Positions 45,538 to 55,956 of a stretch of DNA of 64,000 nucleotides are shown one piece after another. The DNA is from Photobacterium sp. JCM 19050. Its GTDB lineage: Bacteria; Pseudomonadota; Gammaproteobacteria; Enterobacterales; Vibrionaceae. Each line of letters opens with the position of its first letter. Positions within the stretch are counted from its first letter, which is position 1. The notes below the pieces were generated by a model, which was not told the origin of the DNA, made no database searches, and was given only the letters and a program-made list of their open reading frames with translations. The stretch is taken from NCBI GenBank assembly GCA_001310455.1, contig BAXG01000002.1, forward strand, positions 62,001 to 126,000. The letters run 5' to 3'. The position numbers and the translations under genes were made by a program.

Positions 45538-48500
45538 AGATTCTGGCACTGCGGGGTGAGAACCTGGCAAGTATCCAACAGAGTTTTGAAATCGATTTTG
45601 CCGGTGGCCGTTTGGGTGAAAGTGGCCTGTTTGCCATCACCGGTAAAACCGGGGCCGGCAAATCAACGTTGCTGGATGCTATCTGCCTTGCCCTTTATGA
45701 CCGGATGCCGAGACTGACGGCAAACAAGAAAAATGACGCTGAAATTGGTCTGGGTGATGAAGCAGCCCGACTGAAAGCCAATGATGTCCGGAATATCCTT
45801 TCCCGTGGAAAGGCGGAAGGCTATTCCGAGGTGGATTTTGTTGCCAATAACGGAAGCCACTGGCGGGCGCATTGGCATGTACGCCGTGCCCGTGGTAAGG
45901 CTGATGGCCGCGTACAGGCCTCTGAGCAGTGGCTGGAAAACCTGGAAGATGGCCAGCGTTTTGCCGGGAAAAAACAGGAAGTGCTGGGCAAGATTGAAGA
46001 GCTGGTGGGGCTGAGCTATGAGCAGTTCCGCCGGGCCGTGATGCTCCCTCAGGGGGAGTTTGCTGCGTTCCTGAAAGCTGGTGCCGATGAACGGGCTGCA
46101 TTGCTGGAGCGTATGACGGGCGGGGAGATTTACTCACGCCTGTCGGTTGCCGCTTATGAAAAAGCCAAAGCTGAAAAGGCAAGCCTCGGTCAGCTTGAAG
46201 AACAACTGGGCGGCATCAGTCTGTTGTCAGATGAGGAAAAACAAGCACTCTCTGAGCAAATCGATTCCCTGAATACCCAGACCGGAGACTTGGACAGCCT
46301 GGTTAACCAGCTTGCAGCGTACCAGAAAACGCTTGTAGAGCAGGCTGAAAGAGAGCGCCAACTCGGTGAAGCGCAGCAGGCGCTGGTGAAGGCAGATGAA
46401 GCCTGGAATGAAGCGCAATCCCGGGTGGAGACATTGAGCCTGATCAGCAAGGTTCAACCCGCCCAGTCCGACTTTAACCAGTTGCAACAAAGCCGGCTCC
46501 AGAAAGACAAGCTGGAAAAATCACTGGTGGTTTATGAATCCCAGCTTGAAGAGGAAACCCGTAATGTGACGGACAGCCAGTCAGCCAGTGAGACTGCGGC
46601 AGCCCAGTTGAAGAAAACCCAACAACGGTGGGAGGAACTCGAACCCAACGTTCGTAAAGCCGCAGGTATTGATCAGCAGATAAGCCACCTTTCGCGACAG
46701 CGTGATGAGCAGGAGACAGCACAGGCAACGATTGGAGAGCAATATACCAAAGCCAAACGTACCCACAGCGAACTTTCCTCTGAACACGCACAGCTTCGCT
46801 ACCAGCAGCAGCAGATTGATGCAGCACTGGTCCAGTTTGGTGATATGTCACAGGTGGCCGAGCAGTACCAGCCGGTACTGGATAACCTGGAGCAGTATCT
46901 TGCTGCACGCAATGCGATCGCCCGGATTGAAGGGGAATACCGCCAGCTGTCCCAGCAAAACCAGCAAGCTGTCTTACAACGTCAGGAACTGGATAGCCGC
47001 CTTTCCGTCGCTGCCGGAGACAAAGCGCAGGCTGAAGAACAGGTTGCACGCCTCAACCCATCTGAGCTTGAAAAGACCCTCGATGAGGTCCAAAAGCGTT
47101 ACAACGAGGATCACAAGCGTTACAACCTGTTGAGTTCGCTGGTATCCGAAAGTGCTGACTGGCTTCAGTTCCATGATGACCTGAAACGCTCCATGATGAG
47201 CGCAACAAGCTTGAACATGCCTCATGGATGCCGGGGAGAAGAAAGCTCTGTTGCAGCCGGAACTGGTGCAACTTGTTAGCCGCTATGAGGAAGCAGAACA
47301 TGCGTTACAGCGGGGAATGGCTGTCGCCGGATTGTCTGAGCTGCGGGCACAGTTACGGATGGAGAAGCCTGTCCGCTGTGCGGTTCAGAACACCATCCTT
47401 ACCGGGAAGAGCACCCGGTGGTGGAAGGGATGCTCCATGAGCTCCAGCAGCGCAGAAACCAACTTGCCCAGCAGCACCGGGAAACTGAGGCGCAGCTGCA
47501 CTACATTGAACGCCAGAGCCGGGAGTGGGAGCAGCAACTGGCTCTTTACCAGAGTGAAACCGCCAAGCGTGAACAGGTGCTGGGGCAGCTTGAGTCGCAA
47601 CTCCTTCCCGCCGTACAACAGGTTAACCCCGATGCAGACCGGGCGTTCGTTGAGGGCAGTGGTTACCGTGAATGGCTGATGGCTCGACGTGAAGAAGCCC
47701 AGCAGCTTTACCCGGTGCTTGAGCGCAGTTACCGCGAGCTCGAATGGCAACAGCAGCAGGTGAACCAGTTGCGGCAGTTGCAACAGCATGTGGCGGATAT
47801 CGAGCGCTTTGAAGCGGGTGTGAAAGAGCAGCTTCACCAGATCGAAAATCGCCTTACCCAGGCTGCAGAGCGCCAGAAGTCGCTCGATGAACAGCGACAG
47901 GATCAGGTCAAAACCCTCGAATCCCGGGGCCATACCCTGGACAGCCAATTCGGTGACCATAGCTGGGCAGGCATGCTTGAACAGGTTGGTGCAGAACAGT
48001 ACGTCTATCAACTGCGCCAGCAACTTAACCAGTACCGTACCCTGAAACAGCAGCGCGACGAGGCACAGGCCCGGCTGACAGACATGGCGCCGCAAATCTC
48101 CGCTATCGAAAGTGAGCTGACGTCACTTGGCCGCCAGTATGAGCAAACCAGTCAGCAGTTGGGCGTGCTGGACAGCCAGCTCGCTTCGTTGCGTGAAACG
48201 CGTTTTGCTCTGATAGCAGAACCGGATCTGTCAGAACTGGAAAACCGGATGCGTGAATCCATTGCCCAGTTGGCGGCAACCCTTGCGGATGCAGAAAAGA
48301 GATTGAGCCAAAGCATGGCGTCGCGGGCAACTGTTCAGGCACAACTTGAAAGTGCCCGCCAGCAACGGGAAGAGAGCCAGAAACAATACCGTGAAACCCT
48401 TCACCGTTGGATGGGCTGGCAGGAGGAATTTGGGTTGACTGAGTACGACCTGATGCAGCTCCTCAGCCGTGACCAGATTTGGCAGCAGCAGGAACGGGAA

Positions 48501-49312
48501 GCATTGAGCGCGCTGGAACAGGCAGTGCTTACCGAGCGCACCCGGATTACGGAACGCCAGAATCGCATTGAGGAGCGATGCCCTCGGTGGACCAAGCCAA
48601 TGCCTGGCTGGCAGGGAAATCATTGCTGGCAGATGATAACGAGGCGACATTGGCGCTTCAGGAGGCGTGTCGCTCTGAGTGGCAATCGACAAAACAGGAA
48701 CTGGGCGAGCAACTGTTCAGTGCCCGTCAGGCACTGGAGAAAGGCCGGGAGGCAGAAAAGCAAGCCGGAGAGCTTCAGGAGAAACTGCTGACACAACGCC
48801 AGCAAACAGAACTGTGGATGAAGATGGCTGACGTTATGGGCTCTGCAACCGGCAGTAAATTCCGAAACCTTGCCCAGGCACTGACGCTTCAACAGCTTGT
48901 GCTGGTGGCCAACAAGCACCTGATGGAACTGGCGCCACGCTATTCACTGCAGACTGTGCCGACCAGTCCGCTTGCCTTGCAGGTGGTTGACCATGATATG
49001 GGCGATGAAGTGCGCAGTGTCGAATCGCTGTCTGGTGGTGAGAGCTTCCTGCTTTCGCTTTCCCTTGCGCTGGCATTGGCGTCACTGGCCGCAGATACCC
49101 GGCAGCTCGGATCGCTGTTTATTGACGAAGGTTTCGGAACGCTCGATCCGGACAGCCTGGAAATGGCGCTCGCCTGTCTGGATACCCTTCAGGCAGATGG
49201 CCGTCAGATTGGGGTAATTTCCCATGTTGGTACGCTGGTAGAAAGAATTGGTGTACAGGTCGCAGTCGAGGCGTTGGGCGGCGGTGTCAGCCGGGTTCAG
49301 GTCAGGGGCTAA
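45534..49312 (+). CDS. sbcC: ATPase subunit SbcC
   Basis: About 1260 residues. N-terminal Walker A ITGKTGAGKSTLLDAI with QFRRAVMLPQGEFAAFLKAG (Q-loop); very long Gln/Glu-rich coiled coils; a zinc hook EACPLCGSEHHP (near 47365-47400); C-terminal signature SLSGGESFLLSLSLALALAS and Walker B LFIDEGFGTLD. Four lost bases break the frame: near 47192, 47219, 47352 and 48575. Each repair (for example KRSHDERNKLEHALMDAG) restores continuity. The zinc hook is only visible after repair. Confidence 0.94.
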
Positions 49313-49384
49313 GCGGGAATTCCCGGCTAGATTTGGTATTTTCGGGGCAATATCGACGGTGGTTGATAGATAATCACTATCACT

Positions 49385-49402
49385 GGGTCACAAAACTGTC
49401 AT
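49385..49402 (+). promoter_or_regulatory. Pho box upstream of phoB
   Basis: GGGTCAC-AAAA-CTGTCAT: two seven-base repeats spaced by four, 12 of 14 positions as in CTGTCAT. It lies about 50 bases before the phoB ATG, consistent with autoactivation by PhoB. Confidence 0.72.
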
Positions 49403-49453
49403 AATAAGAACACATAATTGCCCCCAGTTACGTTAAAAAACGGGTATATAGAG

Positions 49454-50143
49454 ATGGCGACAAGGATTCTTGTAGTAGAAGACGAAGCTCCTATTCGTGA
49501 AATGTTATGTTTTGTCCTGGAGCAGAAGGGTTACCAGACCGTTGAGGCAGAGGACTATGACAGCGCGATGGAGAAAATCGCTGAACCTTATCCTGACCTG
49601 GTTATCATGGACTGGATGCTGCCAGGCGGCTCCGGCATTAACGTTATCAAGCACCTCAAGCGTGACGAGATGACGCGTCAGATCCCGGTTGTGATGCTTA
49701 CAGCCCGCGGTGAGGAAGAAGACAAGGTTCGCGGCCTGGAAGTCGGCGCCGATGATTACATTACCAAGCCTTTCTCACCGAAAGAGCTTATTGCGCGCTT
49801 GAAAGCGGTTATGCGCCGTGTATCCCCGACGACACTGGATGATGTGATCGATGTACATGGGCTTCGCCTGGATCCGGTTTCCCACCGGGTGACCAGCAAT
49901 GAAGACCCTATTGATATGGGGCCAACCGAGTTCAAGATGCTGCACTTTTTTATGACGCACCAGGAAAGGGTTTACAGCCGCGAACAACTGCTCAACAACG
50001 TCTGGGGTACCAACGTTTATGTTGAAGACCGTACCGTGGACGTACATATCCGTCGCCTGCGCAAAGCGCTGGAAACCGGCGGGCATGATAAATATGTCCA
50101 AACTGTGCGTGGTGCCGGGTACCGCTTCTCTACCCGCGTATAA
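49454..50143 (+). CDS. phoB: Phosphate response regulator PhoB
   Basis: 229 residues from ATG 49454 ([20 protein letters not shown]). Receiver domain with phospho-acceptor Asp53 ([12 protein letters not shown]), Thr and Lys of the switch ([18 protein letters not shown]), and an OmpR-type winged helix with [20 protein letters not shown]. Activated by PhoR under phosphate limitation; it binds Pho boxes such as those at 49385 and 63046. Confidence 0.96.
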   Translation: MATRILVVEDEAPIREMLCFVLEQKGYQTVEAEDYDSAMEKIAEPYPDLVIMDWMLPGGSGINVIKHLKRDEMTRQIPVVMLTARGEEEDKVRGLEVGADDYITKPFSPKELIARLKAVMRRVSPTTLDDVIDVHGLRLDPVSHRVTSNEDPIDMGPTEFKMLHFFMTHQERVYSREQLLNNVWGTNVYVEDRTVDVHIRRLRKALETGGHDKYVQTVRGAGYRFSTRV

Positions 50144-50181
50144 AATACCGCGCCGGTATGCGGCGTAGTACGGAGATTTGA

Positions 50182-51507
50182 ATGGTCGAACGACTGTCAT
50201 GGAAGAAGCTGGCATGGGAGCTGGCTTTTTTTTATTTGCCCTGGGTGCTGCTTGGAATGATCTTCGGCGGCTTGCCCTGGTTGCTTTTTGCTGCCAGCGT
50301 AACGCTGGTGCTTTGGCATTGCCACCATCTTATAAAGCTCTCTGACTGGCTATATAACAAAGATCGCCGGTTGACGCCGCCTTCCGGCAAAGGAAGTTGG
50401 GAGCCGCTGTTTAACGGTGTTTACAGGCTTCAGCTTCGCCAGCGCCGGCGCCGCCGAGAGCTCTCCAACCTGATTCGCCGATTCCGGAATGGTTCTGAAT
50501 CACTGCCCGATGCGGTGGTGGTGTTCGATAACCAAGGCGATATTGTCTGGTGCAATAAGCTGGCGACCAACCTGCTTGGGTTGCAGATGCCCGTTGATGC
50601 CGGTCAGCACATTACCAACCTTATCCGTACGCCCGAATTTGTGGCCTATATCGCTGAGGAAGATTTCGAGCATTCGCTGGAAATGCGCTCTCCGGTGAAT
50701 GCCCGCCGGACGCTTGAATTCCGTACCATGCCTTATGCGGAAGATGAGTACCTGATGGTGGTACGTGATATCACTCAGGTGAAAAAGCTGGAAGGGATGC
50801 GGCGTAACTTCTTCGCCAACGTTTCCCACGAACTGCGAACCCCGATGACGGTCCTGCGTGGTTACCTGGAAATGGCGCAAGATCCGGATTTGCTGTCCGG
50901 TCCGATGTGGGAAAAGGCACATGGCGTCATGACAGAACAGCTGACTCGGATGGACAGTCTGGTTAACCAGTTGCTGACACTGTCCAAGATTGAAGCGGCT
51001 CCAAAACTGGCACTCGACCACAAAGTAGACGTGCCGCAAATGCTGGATGTACTTGAGAAAGAGGCCCATGCACTGAGCGGGGATGACGGTCATGTGCTGG
51101 CATTTAATGTCGATCACAGCCTGAAAGTGCTCGGCGATGATGAACAGCTTCGCAGCGCCATCTCCAACCTGGTCTACAACGCGGTGAAATACACGCCACC
51201 GGGCTCGAACATCACGGTTAACTGGTACCTGTCTGACGATGGTCCGCGCCTTGAAGTGATTGATACCGGTGACGGGATACCGGCCAAGCATATTCACCGG
51301 CTGACTGAACGCTTCTACCGTGTCGATAAGGCCCGCTCACGCCAGACTGGCGGAAGTGGTCTGGGGCTTGCGATAGTGAAACATGCCCTGAGTCACCACG
51401 AAACAGAGCTGGAAATCAGCAGTATTGTGGGCAAGGGAAGTACCTTCGCCTTTACCCTGCCGGAGCGCCTTTCGGCGATGGAGGAAGCCAACAGTGCGGC
51501 GAGCTAA
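50182..51507 (+). CDS. phoR: Phosphate sensor histidine kinase PhoR
   Basis: 441 residues. Two N-terminal hydrophobic segments (about 12-52), a PAS domain (about 95-190, with [16 protein letters not shown]), the H-box [16 protein letters not shown] with His216, then ATPase boxes ([31 protein letters not shown]). It senses the state of the Pst transporter and phosphorylates PhoB. It overlaps pstS by 14 bases. Confidence 0.96.
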   Translation: MVERLSWKKLAWELAFFYLPWVLLGMIFGGLPWLLFAASVTLVLWHCHHLIKLSDWLYNKDRRLTPPSGKGSWEPLFNGVYRLQLRQRRRRRELSNLIRRFRNGSESLPDAVVVFDNQGDIVWCNKLATNLLGLQMPVDAGQHITNLIRTPEFVAYIAEEDFEHSLEMRSPVNARRTLEFRTMPYAEDEYLMVVRDITQVKKLEGMRRNFFANVSHELRTPMTVLRGYLEMAQDPDLLSGPMWEKAHGVMTEQLTRMDSLVNQLLTLSKIEAAPKLALDHKVDVPQMLDVLEKEAHALSGDDGHVLAFNVDHSLKVLGDDEQLRSAISNLVYNAVKYTPPGSNITVNWYLSDDGPRLEVIDTGDGIPAKHIHRLTERFYRVDKARSRQTGGSGLGLAIVKHALSHHETELEISSIVGKGSTFAFTLPERLSAMEEANSAAS

Positions 51508-52458
51508 GTTTTTTGTCGCAGTAGGTTTTTTGCTGATGATGCTGGGTATCCAGCCTGCGTCGGCCCATCACCTTAAAGAATACCGGAAAGTAGAGGGGGT
51601 AACCGGCAACCTGTCGTCAATGGGGTCGGATACCCTTGCCAACCTGATGACCTTCTGGGCGGAAGCGTTTGAGCGCCATTACCCGAATGTGAATGTTCAG
51701 ATTCAGAGTGCAGGGTCGGCAACTGCGCCGCCAGCACTGATTCAGGGGACTGCGCAACTGGGGCCAATGAGCCGGGAGATGCGGGCACGGGAAATCGAAG
51801 GGTTTGAAACCCGCTACGGTTATAAGCCGGTTGCCGTACCGGTTGCCATTGATGCGCTCGCGATTTTTGTCCACCATGACAACCCTTTGCCAGCACTGAG
51901 CTTTGAACAGGTTGATGCTGTGTTCTCCCGTAACCTCCGTTGCGGAGCCACTCATCCATTCGTACCTGGGGGCAACTTGGCCTGACGGGTAACTGGAAAA
52001 ACCGGGATATCCAGTTGTTCGGCCGCAATTCTGTGTCCGGTACGTATGGGTATTTCAAATCGAAGGCACTTTGCAAAGGGGATTTTCTCGATAACGTGAA
52101 TGAGCAACCCGGTTCTGCATCCGTTGTACAGGCAGTAGCATCGTCGCTTCATGCCATTGGTTATTCGGGAGCCGGTTTCCAGACTGCCAGTGTCCGGGCT
52201 GTACCGCTCATCCGGGATGACGGGGTCGTTGTCGCTCCGTCTTCAGAGACCGCCGCTGATGGCAGCTACCCGCTGGCGCGTTTCCTTTACGTGTACGTTA
52301 ATAAAGTGCCCAACAAGCCGTTGCCGAAGCTGACCCAGGAATTTATCCGGTTGGTATTGTCTGAAGAGGGGCAGGCAATTGTTGCCAAGGACGGGTACGT
52401 CCCGTTGCCACAAAGCATAATCCGGCAGACGTTACGCCAGTTGGATATCTCTCCGTAA
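51494..52458 (+). CDS. pstS: PstS-like phosphate-binding protein
   Basis: The start is GTG 51494 inside the end of phoR; a signal peptide follows ([19 protein letters not shown]). Binding-protein motifs are [14 protein letters not shown] and [20 protein letters not shown]. One C is lost near 51956 (CATCCATTC should be CATCCCATTC, giving [16 protein letters not shown]), then [16 protein letters not shown] and the rest to 52458. About 321 residues. It belongs to the PstS-like proteins encoded next to phoBR in Vibrionales. Whether it feeds the Pst transporter or acts in sensing is not shown. Confidence 0.88.
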
Positions 52459-52480
52459 ACAAAATCAGGCGTTTCTGTTT

Positions 52481-52648
52481 TTAGATGTCGTTTTCGGAGT
52501 CTTCCGGGGAAAGAGGCATTTCGGTGCAAGGATTGAGTGCTGACAAGGAAGAAAGCGCGAGATCCATCCAATGCTCGCCTTCCGCAACGATACGTTGGGC
52601 AAATGTGAGAGCATCCTGACCCTGATGTGTCTCCGGTAGTGCAGCCAT
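52481..52648 (-). CDS. Small acidic protein of unknown function
   Basis: 55 residues from ATG 52648 (GGAG eight bases upstream), beginning MAALPETHQGQDALTFAQRI and ending in an acidic PLSPEDSENDI. Probably helical. No family recognised. It is convergent with pstS and downstream of cysB-like DNA, and the strong ribosome binding site supports translation. Confidence 0.5.
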   Translation of the reverse strand: MAALPETHQGQDALTFAQRIVAEGEHWMDLALSSLSALNPCTEMPLSPEDSENDI

Positions 52649-52732
52649 AATGTCTCCACGTTTCATTGGCTTTTGAAAAGTATAGCTGAAAGAAACGGGT
52701 ATACGTTTTAGCGCGTTGTCGGGCAGAAAGAA

Positions 52733-52757
52733 AAAGGGAAGCGGTCTGCTTCCCTTT
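52733..52757. terminator. Terminator of the cysB-like gene
   Basis: AAAGGGAAGC-GGTCT-GCTTCCCTTT stem, with a T run on the minus strand just past the stop. Confidence 0.85.
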
Positions 52758-52767
52758 GCATCTCTCT

Positions 52768-53742
52768 TTAATAAACTGGCATCTCAAGATCCTGGACCAG
52801 CAGGTCAATTTTCTCCTGTGTCGGCTGCATAAGTACCATCTCCATGACCTCTTTGGTCAGGTGAGGAGAGAAGGTGGATATGAAGTCGTACATATAGTCT
52901 TGCAACAAGATATCCTTGCTGAAGCAAAGCCATGCTTTACAAGGCTCAAACAGGTGGTCCAAGTTGATATGGGTTATCTTCATGCTGCCGATATCCCGCG
53001 CGGCGAGCGAGGCAATGATGCCGATACCCATCCCCAGTTCCACATAGCGCTTGATGATGTCAGCGTCCATCATGGTCATATGGTAGTGCGGTTCCAGACC
53101 TGCACGCGCAAAAGTTTGGTCCTGCACATTGCGGCCAATTGCTCCTTGCTCGTAACTGAGAATCGGGTACTGCGCCAAATCCTGGAGTGTCGGTTTGTCA
53201 ATGTGGGTCAAAGGATGGTTTTCAGGCACAACCAGAGACAGTGTCCACAGATAAGCCGGCAGGGTAATTAAATCTTTATCGAATGGAATATCCTGCGCAA
53301 CGATGGAAAAATCTGCATAGCCTTTGCTGAGTTTGAATTTCTCGTTGGCCGGCAGGGTCGGTTGCAGGTGGAAGGAAATTCGTGGGTACTTCCGGGTAAA
53401 GTAAGCCACCGTGTCCGGCAGGAGATAGCGGGCAATCGTGGGCATGGTGTAGATATTCAGCGAGCCGGAGTTGGGATCGAGATGGCGTTTGGAAATCGCT
53501 TTTATTTTTCCCTCAAGCTCCAGCATGCGCTCCGCGCATTTGATGATCTCAATGCCTACCGGTGTAACGCCATGAAGGTGACGGCCCCGGCGTTCAAATA
53601 TACGAACACCGAGTTCATTTTCCAATAAGCCAACCTGTTTACTGATGCCCGGCTGAGAGGTGTATAACGCTTCTGAGGCCGCGGATATATTGAGGTTATT
53701 ATCCATTATGGCCTTCAGATATTTCAGCTGCTGAAGTTTCAA
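52768..53742 (-). CDS. cysB: CysB-like LysR regulator
   Basis: 324 residues, the length of CysB. The N-terminus MKLQQLKYLKAIMDNNLNIS with YTSQPGISKQVGLLENELGV is the LysR helix-turn-helix in its CysB form. The C-terminus SKDILLQDYMYDFISTFSPH matches CysB too. CysB activates sulphur assimilation genes in response to N-acetylserine. Similarity inside the effector domain is lower than at both ends, so this may be a paralogue (Cbl-like) rather than CysB itself. Confidence 0.75.
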   Translation of the reverse strand: MKLQQLKYLKAIMDNNLNISAASEALYTSQPGISKQVGLLENELGVRIFERRGRHLHGVTPVGIEIIKCAERMLELEGKIKAISKRHLDPNSGSLNIYTMPTIARYLLPDTVAYFTRKYPRISFHLQPTLPANEKFKLSKGYADFSIVAQDIPFDKDLITLPAYLWTLSLVVPENHPLTHIDKPTLQDLAQYPILSYEQGAIGRNVQDQTFARAGLEPHYHMTMMDADIIKRYVELGMGIGIIASLAARDIGSMKITHINLDHLFEPCKAWLCFSKDILLQDYMYDFISTFSPHLTKEVMEMVLMQPTQEKIDLLVQDLEMPVY

Positions 53743-53906
53743 TTTTCTTCTCCAATCCCTGGCTATCTGGAAAAATATTGGGCGAAAATACCCGGTTATA
53801 TCCGGGGTTGTATGGGTATAATATTCTGCTAAAAAGGTGGATAGGTCAATCTGACAGACAAATCAACAGCTTGAATATCCGGTGCTTTGCGAGCGTTTCC
53901 GGGGTT

Positions 53907-55511
53907 TTAAATATGTTCGATATACTGAGCTTGTTCGAGTGTGTCGTAAAAAGCCATCCCACTGCGGCTCGATGATTTAACCGTGTACATCATCCTGTCT
54001 GCAAGCCCCAGCAATTCGTTCATGGATTTGCTGTCTTTCGGGGCGATGGAGACTCCAATACTCCCCCCGACCCTGATTAATTCTGACCCGTATGTGATGG
54101 GGTCTTTAAGGGTTAAAAGGAAGTTTTTAATCCGGTTTTTCAAAAGGCTCATTTCCGGGTTTGCGATTCTTTGGATCACAATGAATTCGTCGCCTCCCCA
54201 ACGGATACAGGCATCTTCCGTGCGGAAACTTTGTTTGATTCGGGCGGACACCTCTTTCAGAACTTTGTCGCCGGCCTCGTGGCCAAAACCGTCATTGATC
54301 AATTTGAAACCGTTAAGGTCGATAATGATGATGACAACGGATTCCCCTTTCGCCAGTGCGTTTTCCAGCCACCGGCTCAACAACCTTTCTCCGGCGCGGC
54401 GGTTATACAGGCCGGTAAGTTCATCGTGCGTCGCTTCGTAATGCGCGGTTTGTTCTTTTTTCGCCCTTTCAGTAATGTCATGGGCAACCAGTTCAATGTA
54501 ATGGTTATCCGGTGCATCCGGGTCAATGATTTTTGATAGCAGGCAATGGAGCTTCCTTTCGGATTTGCTTGAAGCCGGGGAATGGAGCGTAAAGTCTGCA
54601 GAAATAATGTTTCGCTCACCACTGTTTCTCAGCTCATTAATGACTTTAATAATGTTGTCTGGCTGACTGAATAACTCATGAAACAAGACGGGGGATGTTT
54701 GGGATGGGCAAGAAAAAAGCCGGCAAAATGAACGGTTGCTGTTTATAACCAAATTATTGGGGTCGAGAATACAAATCCCGGCGCTTGATTGTTCGAAGAT
54801 TATCCGGAATTTCCGTTCCAGCCGTTCCGTTTTTTCACGCATATACCTTTCCGTGTAGATATGCGTGCGCAGCTCTACCATCAGTTGATTTATTCCCATC
54901 AGAAATGCGCCGATTTCGTTATTTTTGTGCCGCTCGGGGATGGGGAGCTGCTGGGGGTTGTCGGGCTGAACATTTTCAAAAATGTGGGTAAGCCTCAGTA
55001 ATGGGTGGGTCAACATCCGGTGTATGATCAATCCGACCATTAATGCGATGGCGAGAGAAATCCCAAAAAGTGAGATCCCTTGATCGAAGGCTTCCATTCT
55101 GGCTTGTTGCTGTATGAAAAGCTTATTGGGAGAAATATCGAGCCGGCCAACGGTGACCCCTTCCTCAAAGGGGTGATGAAGGTAGATGCTTATCCAGTTT
55201 GGATTGGCTGAAGTTTGTCCTTTTACTTTTTTAAGCCCGGTAAAGCTGACCAGCTGTACTTCTGAGATAAATTCGTGAGGGATGAGGCCGGATAGAATTT
55301 CTTCCGCCAACGCCTCATCATCCAGGTAGGCAGCGATAGTCGCAGTGGGTTTGACTGTTTTTCCGAGAACCTCAATGTGCTTTTGTGCATTGAGCGCTTC
55401 TTCTTCAAGACTGAAATAATAATCAGCGGTTGAGAAAAACAGTGCCCCTGTCAGTGCACAAAATGCCACAATGATGGCAACTTTAATGGCTAGCCGGTTT
55501 CGGACTTTCAT
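53907..55511 (-). CDS. Membrane diguanylate cyclase with periplasmic CHASE8-like sensor
   Basis: 534 residues. TM1 (9-28), a periplasmic segment (about 30-145) that resembles CHASE8, TM2 (about 146-166), HAMP (about 167-220), PAS (about 228-345), GGDEF domain (about 365-520). The active site reads RWGGDEFIVI (near residue 440), and the RxxD inhibitory site (RTED) lies five residues upstream of GGDEF, so product inhibition is likely. It makes c-di-GMP. It is third in an operon with a porin and a binding protein, overlapping the latter by 29 bases. Confidence 0.88.
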   Translation of the reverse strand: MKVRNRLAIKVAIIVAFCALTGALFFSTADYYFSLEEEALNAQKHIEVLGKTVKPTATIAAYLDDEALAEEILSGLIPHEFISEVQLVSFTGLKKVKGQTSANPNWISIYLHHPFEEGVTVGRLDISPNKLFIQQQARMEAFDQGISLFGISLAIALMVGLIIHRMLTHPLLRLTHIFENVQPDNPQQLPIPERHKNNEIGAFLMGINQLMVELRTHIYTERYMREKTERLERKFRIIFEQSSAGICILDPNNLVINSNRSFCRLFSCPSQTSPVLFHELFSQPDNIIKVINELRNSGERNIISADFTLHSPASSKSERKLHCLLSKIIDPDAPDNHYIELVAHDITERAKKEQTAHYEATHDELTGLYNRRAGERLLSRWLENALAKGESVVIIIIDLNGFKLINDGFGHEAGDKVLKEVSARIKQSFRTEDACIRWGGDEFIVIQRIANPEMSLLKNRIKNFLLTLKDPITYGSELIRVGGSIGVSIAPKDSKSMNELLGLADRMMYTVKSSSRSGMAFYDTLEQAQYIEHI

Positions 55512-55956
55512 TTAATCTGTACACCACTTTGACTGAAGATGAAACCATCCGCTCATCGATATAACCCAATACATTCTGGTTTGCGGTAACCCGTTTAAGC
55601 ATGTCTTCCGGAGACGTGACAGCTTGAGGGGGCTGGGCGCGGGCAGAAAAAACCAGCCTGGACCAGTAGAGCCTTATTGCCTTTTCGGAGCGGTTGACCA
55701 GCGTTTTATAGAAAAGCCCTCTCAAGGGCGGTATTGCGTCAGGTGTGTAATCAATTGGGGTGACATGTTCCCCATTTTTCAGAGACTTATATCTCCCCAT
55801 GTAGATATCAATGACTTCCATGCGTGAGAGATCACCAATGGTACTTTGTGCGCTGGTAATGATGACCAGCGACGGGTTCGCCGCGAAAATGACATCCACG
55901 CGCCCGATAAACACTAAAGCTGACAATGCAGCGGAAAAAATAAACCTATTCATCAA
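55483..55956 (-). CDS. Short phosphate-binding-like periplasmic protein
   Basis: 157 residues with a signal peptide (FSAALSALVFIGRVDVIFA). The body resembles the short PstS-like proteins of marine gammaproteobacteria: VIITSAQSTIGDLSRMEVID, IYMGRYKSLKNGEHVTPID and KRVTANQNVLGYIDERM. It shares overlapping ends with both neighbours (porin upstream, cyclase downstream), so they are co-translated. A role as the periplasmic ligand sensor for the cyclase is inference. Confidence 0.72.
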   Translation of the reverse strand: MMNRFIFSAALSALVFIGRVDVIFAANPSLVIITSAQSTIGDLSRMEVIDIYMGRYKSLKNGEHVTPIDYTPDAIPPLRGLFYKTLVNRSEKAIRLYWSRLVFSARAQPPQAVTSPEDMLKRVTANQNVLGYIDERMVSSSVKVVYRLNESPKPASH